Positions 8,416 to 17,082 of a stretch of DNA of 64,000 nucleotides are shown piece by piece. Made by a program: the position numbers and the translations under genes. Under the pieces are notes generated by a model that saw nothing but the letters and a program-made list of their open reading frames with translations, was not told where the DNA came from and searched no databases. Position 1 is the first letter of the stretch; each line of letters starts with the position of its first letter. Source of the stretch: Caulobacter sp. Root1455 (GTDB lineage Bacteria; Pseudomonadota; Alphaproteobacteria; Caulobacterales; Caulobacteraceae); NCBI RefSeq assembly GCF_001426905.1, contig NZ_LMFQ01000007.1, positions 7,643 to 71,642 of the forward strand, in the 5' to 3' direction.

Positions 8416-8482
8416 GGGGACACACACTCGCGGCAAGACCTTGGCCACCTCGGCCGAAGCGGTGGGGCGAGTGTGTGTCCCC
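8416..8482. repeat. Inverted repeat with GGGGACACACACTCGC arms
   Basis: Perfect 16-nt arms at 8416-8431 and 8467-8482 surround a 35-nt loop, between murB and the peptidase gene. The arms make a very stable transcript hairpin. It has the appearance of a dispersed chromosomal repeat; no second copy was noticed in this window. Confidence 0.8.
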
Positions 8483-8497
8483 ACCTCTGTCCCGGGC

Positions 8498-9406
8498 CTA
8501 CTCCGCGACCCGCCCGATGCGCTTGATTTCCCAGTCCAGCTGCACGCCGGTCTTGGCCAGCACGTCGGCGCGGACCGTGTCGCCCAGGCCTTCCAGGTCG
8601 GCGGCGGTGGCCTCGCCGGTGTTGATCAGGAAGTTGCTGTGCAGCGGCGAGAACATCGCCCCGCCGTACAGCCGCCCGCGCCAGCCGGCCTCGTCGACCA
8701 GCTTCCACGACGAATGGCCCGGCGGGTTCTTGAACGTCGAGCCGCCGGTCTTCTCGCGGATCGGCTGGGTTTTCTCGCGGCGCTCGGTGATGGCGCGCAT
8801 GCGGGACTTGATCTCGGACGGCTCGTCGGCCGCGCCTTCGAAGACGGCGTCCAGCACGATCGCGGTCTCGCCGTCCTGCAGGGCGCTGTGGCGATAGGTG
8901 TAGTGCAGGTCCTCGACCGCCAGTTCGCGCGCCTGGCCGGCGCGGTCCATCAGCCGGACGGACTTCACGACATTGACGGTCTCCGAGCCGTAGCACCCGG
9001 CGTTCATGATCACCGCGCCGCCGATCGTGCCGGGGATGCCGGCGTAGAACTCCAGCCCCGCGATGCCGGCGTCGGCCGCCTTGCGGGCCAGGATGGCGTC
9101 GGGCACGGCCGAGCCGGCCTTGATGCGGTTGTCGCCCAGCGCCTCGACCGTGTTGAAGCCCTTGCCCAGCCGGATCACCACGCCCTCGACGCCGCCGTCG
9201 CGGACCAGCAGGTTGGAGCCCACGCCGATGGCCAGCACCGGTACGGCCGGGTCCAGGGCCTTGAGGAAGTCGGCCAGGTCCTGCTCGTCGGCCGGCAGGA
9301 ACACCAGGTCGGCCGGCCCGCCGACCCGGAACCAGGTGAACGGCGCCAGGGCCTCGTCGACCAGCAGCTTGCCGCGAACGGCGGGGAGTTGGGTTTTCCA
9401 GGTCAA
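8498..9406 (-). CDS. murB: UDP-N-acetylenolpyruvoylglucosamine reductase MurB
   Basis: FAD/NADPH-dependent reductase making UDP-N-acetylmuramic acid, the second committed step of peptidoglycan synthesis. The 302-residue protein shows the FAD-binding segment [15 protein letters not shown], the [20 protein letters not shown] loop, the [10 protein letters not shown] segment with the proton-donating Ser, and a Glu near the C-terminus in [13 protein letters not shown]. It has the type II architecture. The start is a TTG: GGAGG lies 7 nt before it, and the codon shares bases with the stop of the upstream gene (TTGA). It follows the DMP19-like gene and murC in one transcription unit. Confidence 0.97.
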   Translation of the reverse strand: MTWKTQLPAVRGKLLVDEALAPFTWFRVGGPADLVFLPADEQDLADFLKALDPAVPVLAIGVGSNLLVRDGGVEGVVIRLGKGFNTVEALGDNRIKAGSAVPDAILARKAADAGIAGLEFYAGIPGTIGGAVIMNAGCYGSETVNVVKSVRLMDRAGQARELAVEDLHYTYRHSALQDGETAIVLDAVFEGAADEPSEIKSRMRAITERREKTQPIREKTGGSTFKNPPGHSSWKLVDEAGWRGRLYGGAMFSPLHSNFLINTGEATAADLEGLGDTVRADVLAKTGVQLDWEIKRIGRVAE

Positions 9407-9888
9407 GGCTGAACCTCCGCCTGCGCATAGCGGTCAGCGGCGACGTCGAAACCGCCGCCCTCCGCCGCCATGAGCATGTAGAAAGCCTCATCGGCGGCTT
9501 CGAACGGCGACAAATATTCCAGACCCGCATTCTCCTTGGTGCGATGCGCTTCGTCGTGGGCCTTGAGCGCCGCCTGGCGCTGCTCGCGTTCGCGAGGATA
9601 GTCAGCCCCAAAGAAACCCATTGTGGCGCGAACCATATTGGCCATGTTCGGCAGGCCCAGCGTATCGAAAGCCGCAACGGCTTCCGGCGCGACTATGCCG
9701 GACGAGTTCGAGAAGTATTGCCAGAAGCCGCCGTTGCAGACTTCGCCCATGGTCAGATCGGCCAGGAGCAGCACCCTGACCTTTTCCGGCATGACGGCAA
9801 GATCCGACTCGAAAGCCTCGGCTCCGCCGTAGATGTTCAGCTTGTCCTGATACGGTTCGATCAGGGCGACGTATCCGCTGTCGCTCAT
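9403..9888 (-). CDS. DMP19-like (DUF4375) acidic protein
   Basis: A 161-residue acidic protein; I count 25 Asp/Glu against 11 Lys/Arg. The segment [18 protein letters not shown] matches the conserved NGGF-Q-FFSNSSG core of the DUF4375/DMP19 family. The family is named after a Neisseria protein reported to mimic DNA and bind a repressor; most members are uncharacterised and some occur as immunity proteins. The start at 9888 is the first ATG past the murC stop (31-nt gap); the frame extends upstream into murC but without family similarity. It overlaps murB by 4 nt. Why such a gene lies between murC and murB is unknown; no toxin gene adjoins it. Confidence 0.82.
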   Translation of the reverse strand: MSDSGYVALIEPYQDKLNIYGGAEAFESDLAVMPEKVRVLLLADLTMGEVCNGGFWQYFSNSSGIVAPEAVAAFDTLGLPNMANMVRATMGFFGADYPREREQRQAALKAHDEAHRTKENAGLEYLSPFEAADEAFYMLMAAEGGGFDVAADRYAQAEVQP

Positions 9889-9919
9889 TTCCGACAGCCT
9901 CCGGTTACGGACAGGATGT

Positions 9920-11338
9920 TCACTTCGCCAGCGCTTCCAACTGCCCCGGCAGCGCATAGGCCCACGACGTGATGTCGCCCGCCCCCAGCAGCACCACCAG
10001 GTCGCCCGCCTGCGCCTCGGCGGCGATCAGGGCCGGCAGGGCGGCGGGGCTTTCCAGCGGCAGGGCGCGGCGGTGGCCGAACTTCTTGAGGCCCTCGACC
10101 AGGTGATCGCGGTCGACGCCCTCGATCGGCTGCTCGCCGGCTGTGTAGACGTCGGCGACGATCACCGTGTCGGCGTCGTTGAAGCAGCTGCTGAACTCGG
10201 TCATCAGGTCGCGCAGGCGGGTGAAGCGGTGCGGCTGGACCACGGCGATCACCTTGCCGGTCGAGACCGCGCGGGCGGCCTTCAGCACGGCGGCGATCTC
10301 GACCGGGTGGTGGCCGTAGTCGTCGACGATGCGAATGCCGTTGGCCACGCCCGTGGTGGTGAAGCGGCGCTTGACCCCGCCGAAGCCGGCCAGGCCGGCG
10401 CGGATGGCGTCGGCGTTCACGCCGAGCTCGCGGGCCACGGCCACGGCGGCGGTGGCGTTGAGCACGTTATGGTGGCCGGCCATCGGCATCTTCAGGCCCT
10501 CATAGAGGACCAGGTCGCCCGACAGCGGCGAGATCAGGATGTCGAACTTCGCGCCTTCCGGGCCCATCTCGATGTTGGAGACGCGGACCTCGGCCTGGGG
10601 ATTGGTGCCGTAGGTCACCAGGCGGCGGTTCTCGATCCGCGAGGTCAGGGCCTGGACTTCCGGGTGGTCGGTGCAGACCGCCGCGAAGCCGTAGAACGGG
10701 ATGTTCTCGATGAAGTCCTGGAAGCCCTTCTTGACGGCGTCGAAGTCGCCCCAGTGATCCAGGTGCTCGGCGTCGATGTTGGTGACGATGGCCACGGTGG
10801 ACTTCAGCTTCAGGAAGCTGCCGTCGCTTTCGTCGGCCTCGACCACGATCCAGTCGCCCTCGCCGACCTTGGCGTTGGTGCCGTAGGCGTTGATGATCCC
10901 GCCGTTGACCACGGTCGGATCCAGGGCGCCGGCGTCCAGCAGGGCCGCGACCATCGAGGTGGTGGTGGTCTTGCCATGGGTGCCGCCCACGGCCACGGAA
11001 AACTGCAGGCGCATCAGCTCGGCCAGCATCTCGGCGCGGCGGACCAGCGGCAGGCGCTTGTCGCGGCCGGCGGCCATCTCGACGTTGTCGGCCTTGATCG
11101 CCGTCGAATAGACGATGGCCGAGGCGCCTTCGACATTGGCCGCGTCCTGGCCGATGAAGATGCGCGCGCCCAGCTTTTCCAGCCGCTCGGTGTTGGCGCT
11201 GGCCTTGGCGTCGCTGCCCTGCACGGTGTAGCCGATGCGGATCATGATCTCGGCGATGCCGGACATGCCGATGCCGCCGATGCCGATGAAGTGCACGGGG
11301 CCGAGTTCGAAGGGGACGGGTCGTCGACGCTGGATCAT
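9920..11338 (-). CDS. murC: UDP-N-acetylmuramate--L-alanine ligase MurC
   Basis: ATP-dependent ligase adding L-Ala to UDP-MurNAc, the first amino acid of the stem peptide. The 472-residue Mur ligase has the N-terminal UDP-binding domain ([16 protein letters not shown]), the central ATPase domain with the P-loop [13 protein letters not shown] and [12 protein letters not shown], and the C-terminal domain with [10 protein letters not shown] and VVQPHRFTR. Length is standard. It begins the minus-strand block murC, DMP19-like gene, murB. Upstream, the strand turns: a divergent secreted-protein gene starts 39 nt away, so the murC promoter probably lies in that short gap and the repeat beside it. 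Confidence 0.98.
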   Translation of the reverse strand: MIQRRRPVPFELGPVHFIGIGGIGMSGIAEIMIRIGYTVQGSDAKASANTERLEKLGARIFIGQDAANVEGASAIVYSTAIKADNVEMAAGRDKRLPLVRRAEMLAELMRLQFSVAVGGTHGKTTTTSMVAALLDAGALDPTVVNGGIINAYGTNAKVGEGDWIVVEADESDGSFLKLKSTVAIVTNIDAEHLDHWGDFDAVKKGFQDFIENIPFYGFAAVCTDHPEVQALTSRIENRRLVTYGTNPQAEVRVSNIEMGPEGAKFDILISPLSGDLVLYEGLKMPMAGHHNVLNATAAVAVARELGVNADAIRAGLAGFGGVKRRFTTTGVANGIRIVDDYGHHPVEIAAVLKAARAVSTGKVIAVVQPHRFTRLRDLMTEFSSCFNDADTVIVADVYTAGEQPIEGVDRDHLVEGLKKFGHRRALPLESPAALPALIAAEAQAGDLVVLLGAGDITSWAYALPGQLEALAK

Positions 11339-11377
11339 CTGGCTCGATTAGACGATTTGTCAGCGGGGTGAAACGGG

Positions 11378-12010
11378 ATGTTTGGTGCAGATCGTGTGGA
11401 TTTCTCTCTCCTCACCCGTGAAACGGGGGAGGTGGCCGCGCAGCGGACGGAGGGGGCGGCCGGCCGCCGCACGACGCCCCCTCCGTCGCGACGCGTATTC
11501 GCATCGCGCCACCTCACCCGTTTCGCCGCGCTGCTCGGGGGAGGAGTCATCGCCCTCGCCTCCCCCGCCTTTGCGCAGACGCCGGCCCCGGCCCCGGCCC
11601 CGCTGGAGTTGCGCCTGGCCGACGTTGGCCGCTTCGCCGTCTTCGTTGACATGGGCGGGATCGCCTGGACCGGCCGCACCGCTCGGCTGCGCGTGCTGCA
11701 GGTGGCCGAGGAGGGCTTCCTCGCCGGGACCGAGGCGTTCTGGGGCGGTTGGCGCCACGCGGTGCTCGACTGCGACGCCCGCACCATCGCCCACGCCGGT
11801 TTCTCCAGCGTGAGGGTCGGCGGCAAGGAGGGCCCAATCAGCGGCGACCAGCGGCCCGCCGAGCCGATCCCAACGGGCGGCGCGGACGACGCGGTGGCCA
11901 AGGTGGTCTGCGACGGCCGGCGGCCGTATGCGGGCGTGGCCGTGGCGACCAGCGTGGAAGACGCCGTCAAGCTTGGACGACCTCTTATCGCGACGGGCGC
12001 GGAGCCCTGA
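11378..12010 (+). CDS. Predicted secreted protein with a repeat-encoded N-terminus
   Basis: A 210-residue protein of unknown family. A hydrophobic stretch (about 50-65) ends in SPAFAQ, a good signal-peptidase site, preceded by SRRVFAS, which resembles a twin-arginine (Tat) motif. The unusual point is that residues from about 10 to 56 are encoded by an inverted repeat (11406-11546). The mature part has LELRLADVGRFAVFVDMGG, a single Trp pair FWGGWRHAVLDCD and a second Cys near VVCDGRR, so one disulphide is possible. The ATG at 11378 follows GGGGTGA; a GTG at 11432 is the only other in-frame start before the signal. It is divergent from murC and interrupts the usual murG-murC order. Confidence 0.7.
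   Translation: MFGADRVDFSLLTRETGEVAAQRTEGAAGRRTTPPPSRRVFASRHLTRFAALLGGGVIALASPAFAQTPAPAPAPLELRLADVGRFAVFVDMGGIAWTGRTARLRVLQVAEEGFLAGTEAFWGGWRHAVLDCDARTIAHAGFSSVRVGGKEGPISGDQRPAEPIPTGGADDAVAKVVCDGRRPYAGVAVATSVEDAVKLGRPLIATGAEP
11406..11546. repeat. Inverted repeat overlapping the start of the secreted-protein gene
   Basis: Left arm about 11406-11458 and right arm about 11474-11546 share, in inverted orientation, a CTCACCCGT...ACGGGGGAGGTGGC block and a GGAGGGGGCG / CGCCCCCTCC block. The layout is like the repeat at 29457-29587. The arms are diverged in their middle parts. Most of it is translated as the N-terminus of the 11378 gene. Confidence 0.65.
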
Positions 12011-12097
12011 TCGCTCTTTCGGAAGCGGCGCCATGCGGGACGACCTCGTCGCGGAAGAATGGCGCGGCCTCGCGCTCCATTGATCCGCCGTTTCAGG

Positions 12098-12325
12098 TCA
12101 CGACGGCTTCAGGTCCTCGCCATGGCGTCGACGCCAGAGGCGCGACCTGAGCCGAGGACCAATCACCACGGCGATCGGCAACGCGATGACGAAGGTCGCG
12201 GCGATCATGACTGGAAACAGGCTGGAGGGCGCGCCGAAGACCAGCAAGCCAAGTATGCCCAGTCCGAAAACCACGGCCTGCACCATGGGATAGATCAGGG
12301 CGATGATGGCGATGTTCGTGCGCAT
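12098..12325 (-). CDS. Small two-helix membrane protein, unknown
   Basis: A 75-residue protein with two predicted transmembrane helices (about residues 4-32, IIALIYPMVQAVVFGLGILG, and 36-55, with LFPVMIAATFVIALPI) and a strongly basic C-terminal tail, RLRSRLWRRRHG. The ATG at 12325 follows GGGAGAAC at good spacing; the frame continues upstream to 12466 with no membrane character. I do not recognise a named family. It lies alone on the minus strand between two plus-strand genes in the murG-murC interval. Confidence 0.65.
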   Translation of the reverse strand: MRTNIAIIALIYPMVQAVVFGLGILGLLVFGAPSSLFPVMIAATFVIALPIAVVIGPRLRSRLWRRRHGEDLKPS

Positions 12326-12486
12326 GAGTGTTCTCCCGAACACGGAACCAGGTCTGAGGAACGCGCGAACGGGTTCGCTGATCCTTCGCCGGCGGGCGGC
12401 TTCGATTTTCGCAATCGCCCCCAAGCGCGACACAGGAGGAGCGCTATCCTGGGCGACAACCTCCATAGTCCCCCTGAAAGGTCGTC

Positions 12487-13080
12487 ATGACGGCGAGTTC
12501 TCCGCTCCAGACCCGCCGCGGCGCGATCGCCGCGGGCCTGATCACCAGCGTCCTGGCCGCGACACGCGCCGAGGCCCTCCCCGCGGGCGAGGATCCGAGT
12601 CAGGGGATCACCGGCGGCCCCGACGACTGGGCGTTCCTGGTCGGGCGCTGGAAGGTCCAGCATCGCCGCTTGAAGGAACGGCTGGTCGGCAGCACGCAGT
12701 GGGAGGATTTCGCCGGCACCTGCGTCAACTGGCCCCTGATGGACGGCCAGGGCAATGTCGACGACAACGTGCTGGAGCTGCCGGGCGGGACCTATCGCGG
12801 CGTCGGCGTCCGGGCCTTCGACAGCCAGACGCGCCAATGGTCGATCTGGTGGATCGACTCACGCCTCGCGACAATCGACCCGCCGGTGCGGGGCGGCTTC
12901 AAGGACGGCGTCGGGACGTTCATCGGCGCCGACACCTACAAGGGGCAGCCCGTCACGGTGCGCTTCCGCTGGTCGGAGCTCACCGCCAACACGGCGAAAT
13001 GGGACCAGGCCTTCTCGACCGACGGCGGCAAGACCTGGGAGACCAACTGGCTGATGTGGTTCACCCGGGCGCCCGCCTAG
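12487..13080 (+). CDS. Predicted exported DUF1579-like protein
   Basis: A 197-residue protein with a twin-arginine-like signal peptide (TRRGAIAAGLITSVLAA, cleavage near RAEA at about residue 30). The mature part, with DDWAFLVGRWKVQHRR, GTYRGVGVRAFDSQTRQW and FSTDGGKTWETNWLMWFTR, resembles DUF1579-type and related lipocalin-like beta-barrel proteins, in which a leading FLVGRW motif is common. No catalytic residues can be assigned. It ends 18 nt before the stop of murG, so the two converge. It is one of three genes separating murG from murC here. Confidence 0.7.
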   Translation: MTASSPLQTRRGAIAAGLITSVLAATRAEALPAGEDPSQGITGGPDDWAFLVGRWKVQHRRLKERLVGSTQWEDFAGTCVNWPLMDGQGNVDDNVLELPGGTYRGVGVRAFDSQTRQWSIWWIDSRLATIDPPVRGGFKDGVGTFIGADTYKGQPVTVRFRWSELTANTAKWDQAFSTDGGKTWETNWLMWFTRAPA

Positions 13081-13098
13081 GCTCCACGCGGCGGCCAG

Positions 13099-14184
13099 CT
13101 ACCGCGCCGTCTTCTCCACCAGGTCCGCCAGCTTCTCGGCCGCGTCGGGCGTGGCCACTTTCCGCGCCCCCGCCGCCATGCGGCCCAGGCGTTCGGGGTC
13201 CTTGAGCAGGGCGTTCAGCGCCCCGGCCATGGCGTCGACGGTCAGTTCGTCTTCCAGGCACACGGCGGCGGCGCCGGCCTCTTCCAACTGGCGGGCGTTG
13301 AAGCGCTGGTGGTCGTCGGCGGCGATCTTCAGCGGGATCAGGATCGACGGGCGGCCGGCGACCGCCAGCTCGCAGCAGGTCGAGGCGCCGGCCCGGCCGA
13401 TCACCAGGTGGGCCTGGCGCAGATAGCCGGCCATGTCGCGGAAGAACGGCGCGACCTCGCACTCGACCATGGCGTTGCGATAGATCTTGCGGGCGCCTTC
13501 CATGCTCTCGGCGCGGGCCTGCTGGAACACCTTCAGGCGGCCGCGCAGGTCCTCGGGCAGCTTGGCGACGGCCTCGGGGATCAGCTCGGACAGCAGGCGC
13601 GCGCCCTGGCTGCCGCCGGTGACCAGGATGCGCAGCTGCACCTCGGGCGGCAGGTAGGGCACGTCGTAGAGGGCCCGGATCGCCGGCCGCACGGGATTGC
13701 CGACCACGTGGGCGCGGGCCTTCACGGCCGGCTTGGCCAGCTCCAGGGTCGGGAACGCGCAGGCGACTTCGTTGACCTTGGGGGCGAGATAGCGGTTCAC
13801 GCGGCCCAGCACCGCGTTCTGCTCATGGATCACGGTCGGGCGCTTCTGGCCCACGGCGGCCAGCAGGGCCGGCAGGGCGGGATAGCCGCCGAAGCCGACG
13901 ACCACGGCCGGGTCCAGCCGCTTGAAGGCGGCCTTGGCCTGGCCGACGCCCTGCATGACAACGATCCCGGCCTTGAGCATGCCGATCGGGTCGCCGGACT
14001 TGGCGGTGGCGGCCGACAGCGCCAGGCGCTCCTCGGCGGGGAACTTGTCGGCGTAGAGCGCGCCGCGCTCGTCGGTGGCCAGCACGATGCGCCAGCCGCG
14101 CGCGGCCAGGGTCTCGGCCAGGGCCTGGGCGGGGAACAGGTGCCCGCCGGTGCCCCCGGCGGCGACGACTGCCAGCTTGTTCAT
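13099..14184 (-). CDS. murG: Lipid II synthase MurG (GlcNAc transferase)
   Basis: Peripheral inner-membrane glycosyltransferase (GT28) transferring GlcNAc from UDP-GlcNAc to lipid I, producing lipid II. The 361-residue protein has the N-terminal VAAGGTGGHLFPAQALAE phosphate/lipid-binding loop, VVGFGGYPALPALLA, the IHEQNAVLGRVNRYLA motif, and in the C-terminal domain LVTGGSQGARLLSEL and the UDP-binding VIGRAGASTCCELAVAGRP. Length is normal. The ATG at 14184 has a GGAG upstream. It follows ftsW with an 88-nt gap on the same strand. Confidence 0.98.
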   Translation of the reverse strand: MNKLAVVAAGGTGGHLFPAQALAETLAARGWRIVLATDERGALYADKFPAEERLALSAATAKSGDPIGMLKAGIVVMQGVGQAKAAFKRLDPAVVVGFGGYPALPALLAAVGQKRPTVIHEQNAVLGRVNRYLAPKVNEVACAFPTLELAKPAVKARAHVVGNPVRPAIRALYDVPYLPPEVQLRILVTGGSQGARLLSELIPEAVAKLPEDLRGRLKVFQQARAESMEGARKIYRNAMVECEVAPFFRDMAGYLRQAHLVIGRAGASTCCELAVAGRPSILIPLKIAADDHQRFNARQLEEAGAAAVCLEDELTVDAMAGALNALLKDPERLGRMAAGARKVATPDAAEKLADLVEKTAR

Positions 14185-14272
14185 TTAACTGCGGCTCCGA
14201 TACGCGAGCGGTTCATGGGCGAGAGGCCCTCAACAAGAATGGCTGCGACAAGACGGGCCTCCTTGAGAGCGC

Positions 14273-15445
14273 TCAGTCCAGGCCCCCAGCCTGATCGAAC
14301 TCTCCCGCTCCGCCATAGGCCCCCGGACGCTTGCGCGTCAACGCCAGGGCCATGCCCAGGGTCAGGCCCATGGCCAGCATCGACGAGCCGCCATACGAGA
14401 TGAAGGGCAAGGTCATGCCCTTGGTCGGGATCATGTTGAGGTTCACCGCCACGTTGATGAACGCCTGCTGGCCCACCAGCACGAACAGACCCGAGGCGGC
14501 CACCTGCTCGAAGGTGTCGGAAAGCTTCATCGCCTTGTAGAGCCCGCGCACCACGATGAAGGCGAACAGGGTGATCAGGGCCAGGGAGAACACCAGGCCG
14601 TATTCCTCGGCGGCGACCGAATAGATGAAGTCGGTGTGCAGGTCGGGCACGTGACGCTTCATGACGCCCTCGCCCGGGCCGCGCCCGAACAGGCCGCCGG
14701 CATGGATGGCCTCGGCGGCGCGGGTGATCTGGTGGGTGTCGGCCTGGTCGGGGCTGAGGAACTTCTGCACCCGGGCATGGACGTGGTCGAACAGGAAATA
14801 GGTCGACATCAGCCCGCCGACCGCCACGGCGCCCAGGCCCATGATCCACGAGATCGGCACCCCGGCCATCCAGAAGGCGGCCCCGAAAGCGATGGTGATC
14901 AGCACGGTCTGGCCGACGTCGGGCTGGATCAGCAGCAGGGCCACGGCGACGAAATACAGGAAGAAGGCGATCGAGACGCCCGGCACCCCCTCGCCCTTCT
15001 GGCCCTCGGCGAACATCCAGGAGACCAGCACGATCAGGGCCGGCTTCATGAATTCCGACGGCTGGAACGTGAAGCCGCCGATCAGCAGCCAGCGGGCCGC
15101 GCCCTTGGCGCTGTGGCCGATGAACGGCAGGGCCGCCATCACCCCGATCGCCAGGAGGTAGATGAAGAAGGCCGAGCGCCGGATGCCCTTGGGGCTGAGC
15201 ATCGACACCGACAGCACGATGAAGGCCGCGCCCAGGCCGAACACGCACTGGCGCACGGCGAAGTGGAACTGGTCGTCCAGGCCGATCCGCGCGGCCGCGG
15301 CCGGGCTGGAGGCGAACGACAGCAGCACGCCCACGGTGACCAGGATCGCGGTGGCGCCCAGCAGCCAGCGATCGGTCGTCCACCACCAGACGCCGAGCCG
15401 CGAACGGTCGGTGCGGGCGAAGGCGTGGGTGGTCTGGAACGTCAT
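14273..15445 (-). CDS. ftsW: Peptidoglycan glycosyltransferase FtsW (SEDS family)
   Basis: Polytopic SEDS protein that, with FtsI, polymerises lipid II into septal peptidoglycan. From the ATG at 15445 the product is 390 residues, with about ten transmembrane segments. It shows the conserved SEDS signatures GGFTFQPSEFMKPALIVLVS, LLLIQPDVGQTVLI (with the catalytic-region Asp), AAEEYGLVFSLALI and the C-terminal NLNMIPTKGMTLPFISYGGS. The frame stays open 83 codons upstream through a repeat region, which is not conserved FtsW sequence. It is separated from murD by 208 nt containing a hairpin repeat. Confidence 0.97.
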   Translation of the reverse strand: MTFQTTHAFARTDRSRLGVWWWTTDRWLLGATAILVTVGVLLSFASSPAAAARIGLDDQFHFAVRQCVFGLGAAFIVLSVSMLSPKGIRRSAFFIYLLAIGVMAALPFIGHSAKGAARWLLIGGFTFQPSEFMKPALIVLVSWMFAEGQKGEGVPGVSIAFFLYFVAVALLLIQPDVGQTVLITIAFGAAFWMAGVPISWIMGLGAVAVGGLMSTYFLFDHVHARVQKFLSPDQADTHQITRAAEAIHAGGLFGRGPGEGVMKRHVPDLHTDFIYSVAAEEYGLVFSLALITLFAFIVVRGLYKAMKLSDTFEQVAASGLFVLVGQQAFINVAVNLNMIPTKGMTLPFISYGGSSMLAMGLTLGMALALTRKRPGAYGGAGEFDQAGGLD

Positions 15446-15519
15446 GGCCGGAGGGTCGGAGTTTAGGGTTAAGCGAGTGTTGTTGTTGAGCTTGGAAGCC
15501 GTGTGGCGAATGGACTCAA

Positions 15520-15645
15520 ACTTGCCCCACCTGGCGGCTACGCCGCCGTCCGTCCCCATGGGGGCGGAGGAGCCGCGCTCGTGAACCTCTTCCCCCTCTG
15601 GGGGAAGACGGTCGCGCAGCGACCCGTAGGGGACAAGTGTCAGCC
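15520..15645. repeat. Inverted repeat in the murD-ftsW gap
   Basis: One arm (about 15522-15571) contains CCCCACCTGGCGGCTACGCC and a CCCCATGGGGGCGGA hairpin; the other (about 15588-15634) contains TTCCCCCTCTGGGGGAAG followed by GGTCGCGCAGCGACC. Read in opposite directions the two arms share the same order of modules, a G/C-run hairpin followed by a short GC hairpin, as in the element at 29457-29587. The rest of the 208-nt gap shows no gene. Confidence 0.6.
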
Positions 15646-15653
15646 GCCGAAAA

Positions 15654-17069
15654 CTAGGCCCTTTTCGCCGAAGCCGGAGCCTTGCCCAGCCCATTCACCG
15701 CCGCGCGGAACGCCTCGCCCCGCTGCTCGAAGTCGGCGAACTGGTCGAACGAGGCGCAGGCGGGCGAGAGCAGGACGATGGCCTCCTCGCCGCTGGCGGC
15801 CGCGTCGGCGTAGGCGGCGGCCACGGCGGTCTCGATGTCGCCGCACTGGCGCACCGGGGCCTTGCCCTCCAGGGTCTTGCCGAAGTCCTCGGCCGCCTGG
15901 CCGACCAGATAGGCGGTGGCGACGCGCGGGAACAGGTCGACCAGATCGTCGATGCCGCCGGCCTTGGCCACGCCGCCGGCGATCCAGTAGAACTTGGGAT
16001 AGCTGGACATCGCCTGGCGAGCGGCGTCGGCGTTGGTGGCCTTGCTGTCGTTGACGAAGCGGACCTTGCCGATCTTGCCGACCGTCTCCATCCGATGGGC
16101 CAGGCCCGGGAAGCTCATCAGGCCGTCGACGGCCTGGTGCGGCGGGATGCCCAGGGCGCGGGCGGCGGCGTAGGCGGCCGCGGCGTTCTGCCAGTTGTGG
16201 CGGCCCGGCAGGCTTCTGGCGCGAAGAAGATCGGCCATCTCGGTGACCCGCTCGCCGGTGGCGTCGTACAGCACGCCCTGCAGGGCGTAGACGCCGCGGC
16301 CCATGGCCTTGCCGGCGCTGATCGGCCAGATGGTCCGGCGGTTGGCGGCGGTGATCTCGGTGCAGATCTGCTGGCACCAGGGATCGTCGACGCCGATGAT
16401 CGCCGTGTCGCCCTTGCCCTGGTTCAGGAAGATCCGGCGCTTGGCGGCGATATAGCCGTCCATGCCGCCGTGGCGGTCCAGGTGGTCGGGCGAAATGTTC
16501 AGCAGCACCACGGCGTCGGGCTTGAGGCTGGAGGTCAGGTCCAGCTGGTAGGACGACAGCTCCAGCACGAAGACCGCGCCGCCGTGCATGTCCTCCAGGC
16601 CCAGCACGCCCTCGCCGATATTGCCGCCCACCCGGGTGTCGCGCCCGGCCTGGCGGCACAGGTGGCCGATCAGGGCGGTGGTGGTCGACTTGCCGTTGGT
16701 GCCGGTGATGGCGACGATCTTGGGCTTCTTGTGCTCGGGCGCGGCGTTGACCGTGCGGGCGAACAGCTCGATGTCGCCCAGGATCTCGACCCCGGCGGCC
16801 TTGGCCTTGCCGACCGTCCAGTGCGGCTTGGGATGGGTCAGCGGCACGCCCGGCGACAGCATCAGGGCGGCGAACTGGCTCCAGTCGGCGGTGGTCAGGT
16901 CGACGACGTTCAGGCCCTCGGCCACGGCGGCCTGGCGGCTCTCGGGCTTCTCGTCCCACAGCGCCACCTTGGCCCCGCCGGCGATCAGCGCGCGCGCGGC
17001 CGTCAGCCCCGTCCGGCCCAGGCCGAACACGGCGACGGTCTTGCCCTCGAAACCGCGGACCGGGATCAT
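15654..17069 (-). CDS. murD: UDP-N-acetylmuramoyl-L-alanine--D-glutamate ligase MurD
   Basis: ATP-dependent Mur ligase adding D-Glu to UDP-MurNAc-L-Ala. The 471-residue protein has the Rossmann-like N-terminus VAVFGLGRTGLTAARAL, the P-loop VAITGTNGKSTTTALIG, NISPDHLDRHGGMDGY (conserved His/Asp of the Mur central domain), and the C-terminal FVNDSKATNADAARQAM motif. Length is slightly above the E. coli enzyme. It starts 13 nt after the stop of mraY and is cotranscribed with it. Confidence 0.98.
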   Translation of the reverse strand: MIPVRGFEGKTVAVFGLGRTGLTAARALIAGGAKVALWDEKPESRQAAVAEGLNVVDLTTADWSQFAALMLSPGVPLTHPKPHWTVGKAKAAGVEILGDIELFARTVNAAPEHKKPKIVAITGTNGKSTTTALIGHLCRQAGRDTRVGGNIGEGVLGLEDMHGGAVFVLELSSYQLDLTSSLKPDAVVLLNISPDHLDRHGGMDGYIAAKRRIFLNQGKGDTAIIGVDDPWCQQICTEITAANRRTIWPISAGKAMGRGVYALQGVLYDATGERVTEMADLLRARSLPGRHNWQNAAAAYAAARALGIPPHQAVDGLMSFPGLAHRMETVGKIGKVRFVNDSKATNADAARQAMSSYPKFYWIAGGVAKAGGIDDLVDLFPRVATAYLVGQAAEDFGKTLEGKAPVRQCGDIETAVAAAYADAAASGEEAIVLLSPACASFDQFADFEQRGEAFRAAVNGLGKAPASAKRA

Positions 17070-17082
17070 GGCGCGCCCTCTC

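Noticed and set aside
8272..8484. Minus-strand frame at the start of the peptidase gene
   Set aside because: Built mainly from the inverted repeat; no coding character.
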